Source: a bacterium 1XD42-76 (GTDB lineage: Bacteria > Bacillota > Clostridia > Lachnospirales > Lachnospiraceae). Taken from it: a stretch of DNA of 64,000 bases. Shown one piece after another: positions 40,881 through 49,242 of the stretch. Under the pieces are notes generated by a model. It made no database searches. It worked only from the letters and a program-made list of their open reading frames with translations, and had not been told where the DNA came from. How positions within the stretch are numbered: position 1 is the stretch's first letter; each line of letters starts with the position of its first letter. The DNA is taken from positions 124,001 through 188,000 of the forward strand of contig QZDW01000002.1 of the NCBI GenBank assembly GCA_009917545.1, written 5' to 3'. The translations under genes and the position numbers were made by a program.

Positions 40881-41834
40881 CTAGAAGAGCCGGAAGGTCT
40901 GCATCAGATACATGAATACCGGTATCGTCAGCATACTGATAATGGTCGTGGCCGTAATGACTGTACAGGCGAATTCATAATCGCTCTCATACCGTCTGGC
41001 CATGATGCCCATCTGAGTCATGGCAGGCATGGTCGAGAGCATAAAAAACACCTGCTTCATCTCTGTGGGAACCGGCATCAGCCGCAGATAGATAGCAGCC
41101 GCCACAGGAAGTATCAGGAATCGCATTGCCAGGGCAGCGTAAAGATCGCGCCCGAATCGGATGCTGCCTGGTTCCATTGTACGGATTACACTGCCGATAA
41201 AAATAAGCGCCAGAGGGGAGGTCACTCCCGAAATCATACTAAGCGGCTTAATCACAAAATCCGGCAGCTGAATCCCCAAAAGGACAGCCGCCATTCCCAA
41301 AAGCATCCCCATGATCGGCGGTGACAGCAATTTTTTAAGATTAGCGAAAAAACCTTCCCTGGCGCCCTCCTGCCTGCTGTCTCTCTGTAACAGCCAGACG
41401 CCGATCGTCCAGAACAGGACCGTGCTGGAAATATAATAGACCACGCCGATCGAAGTAATTCCGTCTCCCCAAAGCGCCTGAATCACCGGAAATCCGATGA
41501 ATACCACATTGGGAAAGCCGGTAGCAGCTATAAATGTATTGCGGCGGCCGTTTTTTACCCGCAGGACAACCGAAGCCGCCGCCGAAAGTCCCAGGCACAG
41601 AAGAATCATCGCAAAAGTCACAGGCAGCCTGGATACCATCGAAAAAAGCGCGTCACGACTGCCAATATCCTTATAGATGTTATAGAACATATAAAATGGT
41701 ATCGTTGCCTCTACAGTAAAGCGGGAAAGAAAATCCATCCCCGGCTTTCCGAACCACTTTTTCCCTGAAAAATAAAAACCAATCAGAATCAATGTCATCA
41801 GCGCAAACACGCTTTTTATGGATTGTAATACCAT
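40881..41834 (-). CDS. AEC family transporter (auxin-efflux-carrier type permease)
   Basis: 317 residues with about ten membrane segments. Family features: the N-terminal FALMTLILIGFYFSG, the half-helix motif ATGFPNVVFIGFPVIQALWG with the conserved Asn-Gly/Pro region, and the C-terminal STMPAMTQMGIMARRYESDY. AEC proteins export or take up small organic acids in bacteria (malate/malonate are known cases); the substrate is not predictable here. It is a single gene between the protease remnant and the Fe-S genes, with a terminator after it. Confidence 0.85.
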   Translation of the reverse strand: MVLQSIKSVFALMTLILIGFYFSGKKWFGKPGMDFLSRFTVEATIPFYMFYNIYKDIGSRDALFSMVSRLPVTFAMILLCLGLSAAASVVLRVKNGRRNTFIAATGFPNVVFIGFPVIQALWGDGITSIGVVYYISSTVLFWTIGVWLLQRDSRQEGAREGFFANLKKLLSPPIMGMLLGMAAVLLGIQLPDFVIKPLSMISGVTSPLALIFIGSVIRTMEPGSIRFGRDLYAALAMRFLILPVAAAIYLRLMPVPTEMKQVFFMLSTMPAMTQMGIMARRYESDYEFACTVITATTIISMLTIPVFMYLMQTFRLF

Positions 41835-41858
41835 ATCCTCTCCCCATTCCTATCCTGT

Positions 41859-42776
41859 CTATTTCAGGAATCCGTTTACAATCTGGGCCTCAGCCTCCTC
41901 CTCGGAGAGGCCCAGCGTCATCAGCTTTATGATCTGCTCTCCGGCAATCTTGCCAATAGCCGCCTCATGAATCAGAGCAGCATCCGGATGATTGGCCGTA
42001 ATCTCCGGCAGGGAGCTGATCTTCGCATGATCCATGATAATGGCATCGCACTCTGTATGTCCCGCGCTGGCAGCATTTCCGATCAGGTTTGAAAAAAACA
42101 TCTGCTCTGACCGATCCCGCGCAACTGACCGCGAGATAATATTGGCGCTGGCTCCCTCACCGTCCATAAATACGTCAAAACGGCTCTCGGCCGTCTGACT
42201 TTCATGCGTCATGAGTCTCTCCTGCACAATCAGCCTGGCTCCCGCCTTCAAATGCGCCACGGTCTCGCGTTTCGTCGAATCAATGCCCTTGATCTGCACG
42301 GTTTCCATCTCCATACTGCCACCATCCTCAATGGTGATCTCTGTCCTGGGATTCATGATGCGGCCGCCGCTGCCTCCTCCCTCCCCGTAGTGCTTTTCTA
42401 CATACTTAAGCTTCGCATTTTTGCCAATGAAGAAACGGTGGAGACCATCATGGCGTGATTCCCCGGCTCCGCTGTTATGGATCCCGCACCCGGCTACAAT
42501 CGTCACCTCTGCACCGTCTCCAACAAAAAAGTCGTTACAGACTGTCTCTGTCAGCCCGGTCCGGCTCAAAATCACTGGGATATGGACACTCTCACGCTTC
42601 GTATCCGGCTTAATATGCACGTCAATGCCGCTCCCATCTGCTCTCGTCTCAATATCAATATTGGCCGTCACACGGCGGCTCTCCGTCTGTCCGTTCGCAC
42701 GGATATTATACGCGCCCTCCGGCACCTCGTGAAGGCTGGCTACCTTTTCCAGCAATGTCTGTAATATCTTATCCAT
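41859..42776 (-). CDS. SufB/SufD-like Fe-S scaffold protein (SmsB type)
   Basis: 305 residues, about two thirds of a standard SufB. Beta-helix core with DFFVGDGAEVTIVAGCGIHN (Cys in VAGCGIHN), GEGGGSGGRIMNPRTEITIE, and the C-terminal helix HEAAIGKIAGEQIIKLMTLG, then LSEEEAEAQIVNGFLK, typical of SufB/D. Only one such protein is next to the ATPase, no SufS, SufU or SufD. This fits the two-gene SUF-like minimal system (SMS) found in many anaerobes and archaea, in which SmsC and SmsB build Fe-S clusters. It overlaps the ATPase gene by 8 bases. Confidence 0.8.
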   Translation of the reverse strand: MDKILQTLLEKVASLHEVPEGAYNIRANGQTESRRVTANIDIETRADGSGIDVHIKPDTKRESVHIPVILSRTGLTETVCNDFFVGDGAEVTIVAGCGIHNSGAGESRHDGLHRFFIGKNAKLKYVEKHYGEGGGSGGRIMNPRTEITIEDGGSMEMETVQIKGIDSTKRETVAHLKAGARLIVQERLMTHESQTAESRFDVFMDGEGASANIISRSVARDRSEQMFFSNLIGNAASAGHTECDAIIMDHAKISSLPEITANHPDAALIHEAAIGKIAGEQIIKLMTLGLSEEEAEAQIVNGFLK

Positions 42777-43512
42777 CCTGTCTGTCCCCCCTGTAAAATT
42801 GGCATGTCACCTGCGCGGAGGCCGTCCCCAGGATCTCCGGCAAAATCTCCTTCCTTGTCCCATGCTTTAAGATCGAACCATCCGAAATCACCACGATCTC
42901 ATCAGCAATCTCCAGAATCCGCTCCTGGTGTGAAATGATGACAATCGAACCGTTCGTTGTCTCCCGCATTTTTTCAAATACCTGAATCAGGTTCTGGAAG
43001 CTCCACAGATCAATCCCTGCCTCCGGCTCGTCAAATACAGAGAGCTTCGTCGCCCTGGCAAGTACCGTGGCGATCTCAATCCGCTTCAATTCCCCTCCGG
43101 AAAGGCTTGAATTCACTTCACGGTTAATATAATCCTTTGCACACAGCCCCACCTCGGAAAGGTACTGACAGGCATCTGCTGCCGAAAGATCCTTCTTCGC
43201 CGCCAGCCGGATCAGGTCAAGGACCTGTACACCTTTGAAGCGCACAGGCTGCTGCAGGGCAAAGCTGATACCTGCATTGGCGCGTTCCGTGATTCCCTTT
43301 TCTGTAATGTCCTCTCCATTAAAAAGAATCCGTCCGGAATCCGGCTTTTCAATCCCCATGATAATCCTGGCCAGTGTCGATTTCCCACCACCATTCGGCC
43401 CTGTGATTACAACAAATTTATTTTCTCCCACGGTCAGACTGATGTTCTTTAAAATCTCTTTTTTCCCCCGGCTCTCATCCACGCCGAAGGAAATCGCCTG
43501 TAATTCTAACAT
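42769..43512 (-). CDS. SufC-like ATPase (SmsC type) of Fe-S cluster assembly
   Basis: 247 residues from ATG 43512, set by GGAGGAGG; an upstream in-frame Met lacks a site. Walker A in GPNGGGKSTLARII, ABC signature LSGGELKRIEIATV, Walker B in KLSVFDEPEAGIDLW, and the switch His in VIISHQERIL. It is a soluble ATPase with no membrane partner, as in SufC. The overlap with the SufB/D-like gene shows that the two work together. Confidence 0.88.
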   Translation of the reverse strand: MLELQAISFGVDESRGKKEILKNISLTVGENKFVVITGPNGGGKSTLARIIMGIEKPDSGRILFNGEDITEKGITERANAGISFALQQPVRFKGVQVLDLIRLAAKKDLSAADACQYLSEVGLCAKDYINREVNSSLSGGELKRIEIATVLARATKLSVFDEPEAGIDLWSFQNLIQVFEKMRETTNGSIVIISHQERILEIADEIVVISDGSILKHGTRKEILPEILGTASAQVTCQFYRGDRQDG

Positions 43513-43882
43513 GATTTCCTCCTCCTGACGCACGTTTGCGTCATCCAGGTAGATTGGGAAGCCTTACCTTAAGCCCGGCTTCACCTGTCTGCATCGCTTC
43601 TGGTATATATTGGCACAATACCTGCTTATTATATACTATTTCTGTGAAAATTACCAGAATATTTATATTCCGGTTGTCATACTGCAGCCTACCCGGCTCA
43701 TCCCCTCGTGTGTGCATTCCCCACAGTATTTTTTACAGGATACGATCTCCCATAAAGCAAAGAAAGCACCGGCTGTTTTCAGCCAATGCCCTGTCCGCGG
43801 TCCGCTCTGCCTCAATATGTGTCTGAACATCATACCTTCAAACTGCCTGCAGCAGTATCTTTCCATATCATATTATAACAAA
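43513..43882. other. Gap upstream of smsC with a possible promoter
   Basis: About 370 bases. On - there is TATAAT (43633-43628), with only a weak -35 (TGGTAA at 17 bases), so a promoter for the Fe-S genes is likely but not clear. A 67-codon Cys-rich frame (43663-43866, -) has no ribosome binding site and I do not call it. No riboswitch is recognised. Confidence 0.4.
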
Positions 43883-43916
43883 AAGGCTTAAGCAATCATC
43901 TAACTGCTTAAGCCTT
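43883..43916 (-). terminator. Terminator of tRNA-Leu(CAG)
   Basis: A perfect 12-bp stem (AAGGCTTAAGCA and its reverse complement, 10-base loop) followed on - by TTTTTG. It begins three bases after the tRNA 3' end. A classical intrinsic terminator. Confidence 0.85.
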
Positions 43917-43918
43917 CG

Positions 43919-44002
43919 TGCAGAAGAAGAGACTTGAACTCTCACGGTATTGCTACCACACGGACCTGAACCGTGCGCGTCTGCCAATTCCGCCACTTCT
44001 GC
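43919..44002 (-). tRNA. tRNA-Leu (anticodon CAG)
   Basis: 84 bases, class II tRNA with a long variable arm. Acceptor GCAGAAG pairs with CTTCTGC, discriminator A, CCA not encoded. The anticodon arm is CACGG-TTCAGGT-CCGTG, anticodon CAG at 43968-43966 (reads CUG). T arm with GTTCAAG. It has its own consensus promoter and terminator. Confidence 0.95.
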
Positions 44003-44036
44003 GTCCTGTCTGTCACATCTCTCAGCGACAAACAAA

Positions 44037-44065
44037 ATTATAATATAACTTGCGGATTTTGTCAA
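44037..44065 (-). promoter_or_regulatory. Perfect sigma-A promoter of tRNA-Leu(CAG)
   Basis: On -: TTGACA (44065-44060), 17 bases, TATAAT (44042-44037). Both hexamers are consensus. Transcription would start about 30 bases before the tRNA. Confidence 0.88.
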
Positions 44066-44134
44066 TTCTTTTTTGGAAATTTTTTTAATTGTTTTTGACT
44101 GGCCGCTGTATCATTATAAGTGAACCGTTTCCGT

Positions 44135-45310
44135 CTATTTTTCAAACACGATTTCTCCGCCAAGTACGGTCATGGCACAATCCATCAATCGGTTGATATC
44201 GTCTAACGGATTCTGCTCGAAAATGGCGAAATCAGCTCTCTTTCCTATTGTGACAGAGCCGTGAGTATCTTTTACCCGCATAAGCTCGGCCGCATGAATC
44301 GTACCGCACTGAATCGCCTCCATCGGCGTCATGCCGTTCTCTACCATAAGGACAGCTTCGAACGCTGTCTTATCGTAATGGTTAAAGGGCGTTCCTGCAT
44401 CGGTTCCCAGCGCGATCTTTACTCCGGCCTTATGAGCCTTGCGGAAGGTATCCTTGTGGGCTTCCATTGTTTTCTCTACCTTACGTACCATATAGTCCGG
44501 AATCCCTGCCTCTGTCCCGTTGACTTTTATCCAGTGCGGAGCCGCCAGTGTGGGAACAAAGAATACGTTGTGCTCCTTCATCCAATCAAAGCACCAGTCA
44601 TCCATATAAAAGCCGTGCTCGATGGAATCCACGCCGGCTCTCAGGGCGTTCTTGATGCCCTCCATGCCCTGAGCATGGGTAAACGCACCGGCTCCCACCT
44701 TATGTGCCTCCTCGACGGCTGCGCGGAGCTCGTCCTCCGTCAGCTGGGCAGAACCCGGCTCAACGCCTTTCGTCATCACGCCTCCGGTAGCCATAACCTT
44801 AATCCAGGTAGCTCCAGCCTTTAGCTGCTCTCTTGCCGCTTTCCGGCAGTCATCCGGGCCGTCTGCTTCCCTGCCTTCCGCATGGCCATGCCCGCCGGTC
44901 ATGCAGATACAGCGGCCGGACGTCTGCATCTGGGGAGCCAGAATCTTCCCCGCGATCTGGGCGTCATGGAGATCCATGTCAATATAGGAAGGGGAACCGG
45001 CATCACGGATATAAGTTACTCCGGAATGAATCAATGTTTTCAGGTTATTGATGCCGCGGATGGTCTTGGCCGCCTGGCTGATCTGCTCACGCACGCCGGT
45101 TCCTGCGTCGGAACACATATGTACATGGCAGTTGAAAAGCCCTGGAAGCATCGTCTTGCCTGCCAGGTCTACGACCTTTGCATCTGATGGGATGGAGAGC
45201 TCTTTGCCGATCTCCCTAATGACTCCGTCCTCCACCAGCACAGAGCTGTCAGAAACCACGGTCCCGCCGATCACGTCTACGATGTTAGCATGAATAAATG
45301 CTGTTGTCAT
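44135..45310 (-). CDS. Metal-dependent amidohydrolase (prolidase/imidazolonepropionase-like)
   Basis: 391 residues from ATG 45310, with GGGAG eight bases before it. All metal ligands of the amidohydrolase superfamily are seen: His-x-His in LFNCHVHMCSD, the carboxylated Lys in ATWIKVMATGGV, His in AFTHAQGMEG, His in SIEHGFYMDD, and Asp in IALGTDAGTP. The N- and C-terminal strands form the small beta sandwich. The nearest described groups hydrolyse dipeptides with C-terminal proline/lysine or cyclic amides; the substrate here is open. It is alone, between the two tRNA-Leu genes. Confidence 0.82.
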   Translation of the reverse strand: MTTAFIHANIVDVIGGTVVSDSSVLVEDGVIREIGKELSIPSDAKVVDLAGKTMLPGLFNCHVHMCSDAGTGVREQISQAAKTIRGINNLKTLIHSGVTYIRDAGSPSYIDMDLHDAQIAGKILAPQMQTSGRCICMTGGHGHAEGREADGPDDCRKAAREQLKAGATWIKVMATGGVMTKGVEPGSAQLTEDELRAAVEEAHKVGAGAFTHAQGMEGIKNALRAGVDSIEHGFYMDDWCFDWMKEHNVFFVPTLAAPHWIKVNGTEAGIPDYMVRKVEKTMEAHKDTFRKAHKAGVKIALGTDAGTPFNHYDKTAFEAVLMVENGMTPMEAIQCGTIHAAELMRVKDTHGSVTIGKRADFAIFEQNPLDDINRLMDCAMTVLGGEIVFEK

Positions 45311-45442
45311 TGTCTGTACTCCCTTTCTTTCTTTTTTTATATAGTATACCATCAAATCGTGCTTTGTGGAAGTGTAATTTCATGGTCGTTCACAGCGAAT
45401 TATTTTTTCTTCTATTTTTCTTCATTTTTTTCAAAAAAAGGG

Positions 45443-45471
45443 TTGCCAAAATTCCATATCTATGATATAGT
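45443..45471 (+). promoter_or_regulatory. Sigma-A promoter of tRNA-Leu(AAG)
   Basis: TTGCCA (45443-45448), 17 bases, TATAGT (45466-45471). Transcription would start about 40 bases before the tRNA. Confidence 0.78.
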
Positions 45472-45517
45472 ATAGCTCGTCGGTGAGAAATAAATATTTC
45501 ATTTCAAAACCTGATAA

Positions 45518-45601
45518 GCGGAAGTGTCGGAATTGGCAGACGAGCAAGACTAAGGATCTTGTGGGTGTATTCTCGTGTGGGTTCAAGTCCCATCTTCCGC
45601 A
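45518..45601 (+). tRNA. tRNA-Leu (anticodon AAG)
   Basis: 84 bases, class II. Acceptor GCGGAAG pairs with CTTCCGC, discriminator A, CCA not encoded. The anticodon arm is CAAGA-CTAAGGA-TCTTG, so the anticodon is AAG (45552-45554) and reads CUU, likely after A34 is changed to inosine. The T arm is GTGGG-TTCAAGT-CCCAT. A34 in a leucine tRNA is uncommon in bacteria, where normally only tRNA-Arg(ACG) has it. A weak hairpin with a T run (to about 45660) follows. Confidence 0.9.
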
Positions 45602-45875
45602 TTCAACCCTTGGGAAGCCTTGTGAATCCAGATTTTTTGGTATTTATAGGGCTTTTTTATTTCAAATCAAAAACTTCTGTGTACCATCTTCTCTTTCCCC
45701 ATACCTCAAAGGAGATAAAAGAAACATATTATAGAAATATTGATCGGTCTGGGGTAGTGTACTTGTCACTACGTGCTGCCATTACACCATATCGCCGCAG
45801 ACAACCCCCAGACCAGAAAATAAAATTTTCATAAAACCATTCCTCTCTCTGTTGCTTATGAAATCAATCACAGTA

Positions 45876-46181
45876 TCATAAACGATACCAGAAATAATGG
45901 AAGTAATAAAAAATTCTATTGCGGTGGCGATACCTGGAATCGAACCAAGTCCTGTTGATAACAAAGCTTATATATGCATCATATACCCAAATCGTAAATA
46001 AGTCAAATTCCTCATACCGAACATTCTGTTTTCCGGCGGTAAACCTTTCTTTCGTTTTGCTGGCCCCTGACGAGCTTTCCCAGTAGTTCCGGTATCTTTC
46101 TCCCGGAACTTTAAGAGCTGTCATTGCCTGGTCTGCCATCGTCTTCATCGTCTCTATTAAGCTTTGAATGGAGGCCAGCAT
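45876..46181 (-). CDS. Small hypothetical protein downstream of the orphan coiled-coil gene
   Basis: 101 residues from ATG 46181 (MLASIQSLIETMKTMADQAM); GGAG lies 11 bases before it. A GTG at 46220 would add 13 residues but has no site. It lies about 80 bases after the coiled-coil gene and may share its sigma-28-like promoter. The first 70 residues look like a soluble helical protein; the last 25 are aromatic- and Arg-rich and run over a tRNA-like sequence, so the true end may be altered by a frameshift. A hydrophobic frame (45782-45964) overlaps it. I do not recognise the family. Confidence 0.35.
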   Translation of the reverse strand: MLASIQSLIETMKTMADQAMTALKVPGERYRNYWESSSGASKTKERFTAGKQNVRYEEFDLFTIWVYDAYISFVINRTWFDSRYRHRNRIFYYFHYFWYRL

Positions 46182-46261
46182 CGTTTCTTCCACTCCTTCT
46201 AACGGAGGCACACTTGCCACTGGGCGCAGGAAGGTTTCTTGTTATAGTCTCTCCCTGCTCT

Positions 46262-47299
46262 TTAGACCATCACATCAAGCGATACCGCCCCGGCTGCGAC
46301 ATCTCCACCGGCAAAATCCGCTAATGTCCCGCCAGCCCCAATCCCTCCCACAGCCTGGACCGCAGAAACTGATCCCGCCGTCTGCATAGCCGCAGTCATT
46401 GAGGAGACCATCTCAGCTGTCGCTGCCTTTGCGTCCTCATATCGCTCCTTTGCAGCATAATTACGCTCATCCCGGCGGCGTCTCTTCCTCCGGCTCTGTA
46501 CCTCCTTGCGCAGTTCTTCCGCCTTCTTTCGCTCATCCTTTTTCTCGGCCTGGACGCTTTGCCGCTCGATCTGCTCTTCCTTGCTCAAATGCTGGAGTTT
46601 TTTCTGGATACGCTTTATTAGCTTCTCCATACGCTTAATCATCGCCGCAATCTTTTTGGCTTCGTTTCCCTCGCTCGCAGCCGCAGCCATTTTAAGATTT
46701 GTCAGAGCACGCATCGCCTTAGATGCCACCTGCTGTACATCCATCCGCGTCTCAGCCCTTGCCAGCATGGAGGCGAGCTCTCCCACGGAATCATCCGGCA
46801 TGGAAGATTTTACCTTTGAATTTTTATCGGAACTCTTATTCGGCGCCATCATCTCCTGGAGTTTTTTCAACAAAATGTCTTCGTCCTCTGATTCCCTGGA
46901 TGACCGTATCTCTACCGTGTCCTTTCGTGCCTTTGCCTCCTGCTCGGCCCCTGGCTTTTTTCTCATCTCTGCCGGGGATTCTGAAGTCTTCCCGGCTGCT
47001 TCCATGATCTTTTGGGCTATTCCAGAAGCCGTCTGCGCTCCTTTGGATACCGTCTGGTCCGTTATTAAAGGATTCCGGTCTGCTCCTGCGTCTAAAGGTT
47101 GCCGATCTGCTTCTGTACCTGTATGGTTCTGATCTGCTCCCGCAGCCAGGGGATTTTCACCCGTCCCCGCTATGGAGGGATTCCAGTCTGCCACTCCCCT
47201 CTGCGTGTACCCGGATACCGTTTTCTCCGGTCCCGATGTTAAATTTGTTCCTACTGTCATAGGAAACCTGCTCTGCCATCCACCTGCTGTAACTCTCAT
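46262..47299 (-). CDS. Orphan coiled-coil protein with a sigma-28-like promoter
   Basis: 345 residues from ATG 47299 (AGGGGAG seven bases before it; the Met two codons earlier is too close). The N-terminal 110 residues are low-complexity (Ala/Gly/Asn/Asp). A helical, highly charged middle follows (KIAAMIKRMEKLIKRIQKKL, then KEEQIERQSVQAEKKDERKK) with a basic patch (RKRRRRDERN), and the end is small and apolar (AGSVSAVQAVGGIGAGGTLA). No signal peptide or membrane helix. The upstream -10 element GCCGATAT suggests control by FliA and hence a motility link. I do not recognise a family. Confidence 0.6.
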   Translation of the reverse strand: MRVTAGGWQSRFPMTVGTNLTSGPEKTVSGYTQRGVADWNPSIAGTGENPLAAGADQNHTGTEADRQPLDAGADRNPLITDQTVSKGAQTASGIAQKIMEAAGKTSESPAEMRKKPGAEQEAKARKDTVEIRSSRESEDEDILLKKLQEMMAPNKSSDKNSKVKSSMPDDSVGELASMLARAETRMDVQQVASKAMRALTNLKMAAAASEGNEAKKIAAMIKRMEKLIKRIQKKLQHLSKEEQIERQSVQAEKKDERKKAEELRKEVQSRRKRRRRDERNYAAKERYEDAKAATAEMVSSMTAAMQTAGSVSAVQAVGGIGAGGTLADFAGGDVAAGAVSLDVMV

Positions 47300-47363
47300 A
47301 CTCATCTCCCCTTACGCGAATATACAGCCTCTTAATACTTCATCTAAGTTTACTTATATTAAT

Positions 47364-47390
47364 ATATCGGCTCATTTTGTCAAAACAAAA
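47364..47390 (-). promoter_or_regulatory. Sigma-28-like promoter of the orphan coiled-coil gene
   Basis: On -: TTTT, 15 bases (GTTTTGACAAAATGA), GCCGATAT (47371-47364). The -10 is consensus; the -35 TAAA is not matched. The 15-base spacer resembles that of the perfect sigma-28 promoter at 62402 (GTTTT-AAAA pattern). A TTGACA is also contained (TTGACA, 16 bases, TAATAT), so sigma-A use is a fair alternative. Confidence 0.5.
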
Positions 47391-47483
47391 TGCAGAGCAT
47401 AAATTTTTTCTTTCGTTTCAATGACAGGGACATAAAAAACCGACTGTCGGCTGTCTTCCGGATATTCTGTCTCTGCTTTCCGC

Positions 47484-47512
47484 TTGCCCGTCTCACGAAT
47501 TTATGCTATCCT
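47484..47512 (+). promoter_or_regulatory. Weak candidate promoter of the GNAT gene
   Basis: TTGCCC, 17 bases, TATCCT, about 115 bases before the start. Each hexamer has four matches to consensus. The leader has a small hairpin (GCCATG/CATGGC near 47552-47575). Confidence 0.35.
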
Positions 47513-47628
47513 AAACGCAAACACACAATCCTAGGTTCGATAATCCATAAATGCCATGCCAACAAAACAGACATGGCTCTGTGAACCACAGATTATCATA
47601 ATATCTACATAATTCAGGAGGAAACAAA

Positions 47629-48201
47629 ATGCAAATAACGATCAGACGACTGACATCGGACATGGCAGAGGATTATCTTTGGTATTTTGATACTGCTGCC
47701 TTCACGGACCATGACGAATGGTCAGCCTGTTACTGTCTCGAGAGCCATTTATCAAAAGAGGAAAATGAAGCTCTGACAGAAAAATCCCTGCGCAGGGAAC
47801 GGGCAAAGCAGTTGATTGAAAGCGGCATCATGCAGGGATACCTCGTCTATGACGGCAGCAAACCGGTTGGCTGGTGCAATGCCGGAGACAAATCCGGTTA
47901 TGAGCCCCTCATGACCAATGCGGACTACCACACACCTGCATCCTGCGGGGAAACAATAAAATCAGTCTATTGTTTTGAGATCGCGCCAGAATACCGTGGA
48001 AAAGGAATCGCACATTTACTGCTTACACGCATTATAGACGATGCCAGAAAGGAAGGCTGTTCCTGTGTCGAGGGGTATCCGTTCTCAGACAGGACATTGG
48101 AGTATCAGTTCCACGGTCCCATCCACCTCTATGAAGCACATGGTTTCCGAATGATTGCAGAAAAAGGCCGCTTCTGCATTATGCAGAAAAAGCTGATATA
48201 A
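47629..48201 (+). CDS. GNAT family N-acetyltransferase
   Basis: 190 residues. The acetyl-CoA-binding motif A is clear: CFEIAPEYRGKGIAHLLLTR (pattern R/Q-x-x-G-x-G/A), followed by the motif B region VEGYPFSDRTLEYQFHGPIH and LYEAHGFRMI. The N-terminus (ITIRRLTSDMAEDYLWYFDT) is standard for the fold. Substrate not predictable. An AGGAGG site precedes the ATG. Single gene. Confidence 0.88.
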   Translation: MQITIRRLTSDMAEDYLWYFDTAAFTDHDEWSACYCLESHLSKEENEALTEKSLRRERAKQLIESGIMQGYLVYDGSKPVGWCNAGDKSGYEPLMTNADYHTPASCGETIKSVYCFEIAPEYRGKGIAHLLLTRIIDDARKEGCSCVEGYPFSDRTLEYQFHGPIHLYEAHGFRMIAEKGRFCIMQKKLI

Positions 48202-48311
48202 GCAGTCCTGGCATTCCAAAAGGAAAAGCCTCAGATTTCCCGCACTTTCGCCTGATTTTTCCCTTTTGTCTTAAAAATTAATTAATTCTTACATTTCCTG
48301 CTTTTCACTCC

Positions 48312-48340
48312 TTGCAGAATCCATAATTTAAGAGTATAAT
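48312..48340 (+). promoter_or_regulatory. Sigma-A promoter of the secreted protein gene
   Basis: TTGCAG (48312-48317), 17 bases, TATAAT (48335-48340). It leaves a leader of about 37 bases to the ATG at 48384. Confidence 0.75.
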
Positions 48341-48383
48341 AGGCTCAGAAAAATGCAAAAAATCATTTTAAGGAGTGCATGAT

Positions 48384-49226
48384 ATGAAATTAAAAAAACT
48401 GGTACTTTTAACGGCCATTACCGCTGCTCTTGGAAGTGTTAATTTGTTCGCCTCCTTCGCTGATGAGGTTGAAGAGGAAGCGCTGCAGGTTGGCTGGGTC
48501 GAGGTATCGGCCGGGAACTGGCAGTATTTTGACACTGCCGGGAACCGTGTTGTCTCCAAATGGATTCCCGCGGAAGAAGGCGACGGACGTGGAAATCAGG
48601 TATGGTTCTATGTCGATGGTTCCGGGAATATGGTTGCAAACAGAACACTTACGATTGATGGGACTGCCTATACGTTTGCAGAGGACGGAAGCTGGATTGA
48701 CCCCAGCAGCAGCTACCAGGGTGCTCCCCGCGGTGCTTTCAGCAACACGACCTTCTCCAACAGCTGGTCAAATATTCGTCTCAACTTCCCTACCATGAGC
48801 TATTCCGCTGACCTGGACGAGCTGCTCGGCTATGAGGATTATTTTAACGATGATGATTTCGCCTCTGTCGGTAAGCCGAAACTCACATATGATTTTATGG
48901 TGGAGACGACCTCTCATGGTGATACGCTTGAGCTGTACTACGCTGACATGAATGCGATGCCAGGTATGTCCTCTGCTGAGTTTGCCAATGCAATGGCTGC
49001 GATCTATGCCAAGACCGATTACTATACCGTAAAAGCAGGTGCTTCTGACGTAAATCTCGGCGGGCAGACTTATACAAAGATTTCTCTGTTAAATGACGTA
49101 GATTTTCAGAAGGATCTCTACTGCCGCAAACAGGATCAGTACATGGTAGTGCTTGCCGCTACAGCGGAAGCCGGCCGGATGTCCGCTCTGGACAATGTGA
49201 TTGCCGGTATCTCCGCAGCCCGTTAA
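48384..49226 (+). CDS. Secreted protein with a cell-wall-binding-type N-terminal region
   Basis: 280 residues from ATG 48384; AAGGAG lies eight bases before it. Signal peptide LKKLVLLTAITAALGSVNLF, cleavage likely near FASFA. Residues about 30-95 contain aromatic-Gly repeats like those of cell-wall-binding modules (GNWQYFDTAGNRVVSKWIPA, then NQVWFYVDGSGNMVANRTLT). The C-terminal 180 residues form a separate domain of unknown family (NSWSNIRLNFPTMSYSADLD) reminiscent of small secreted beta domains. It is monocistronic with its own promoter and terminator. Envelope location is likely; function unknown. Confidence 0.65.
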   Translation: MKLKKLVLLTAITAALGSVNLFASFADEVEEEALQVGWVEVSAGNWQYFDTAGNRVVSKWIPAEEGDGRGNQVWFYVDGSGNMVANRTLTIDGTAYTFAEDGSWIDPSSSYQGAPRGAFSNTTFSNSWSNIRLNFPTMSYSADLDELLGYEDYFNDDDFASVGKPKLTYDFMVETTSHGDTLELYYADMNAMPGMSSAEFANAMAAIYAKTDYYTVKAGASDVNLGGQTYTKISLLNDVDFQKDLYCRKQDQYMVVLAATAEAGRMSALDNVIAGISAAR

Positions 49227-49242
49227 GCAGTATACTCTAAAT

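Noticed and set aside
43663-43866. 67-codon Cys-rich frame on - upstream of smsC
   Set aside because: No ribosome binding site, no conserved motif I know; possibly a chance frame in an intergenic gap.
45782-45964. Hydrophobic 60-codon frame on - with TTG start
   Set aside because: No ribosome binding site; overlaps the hypothetical frame 45876-46181. A small membrane peptide cannot be excluded but is not supported.
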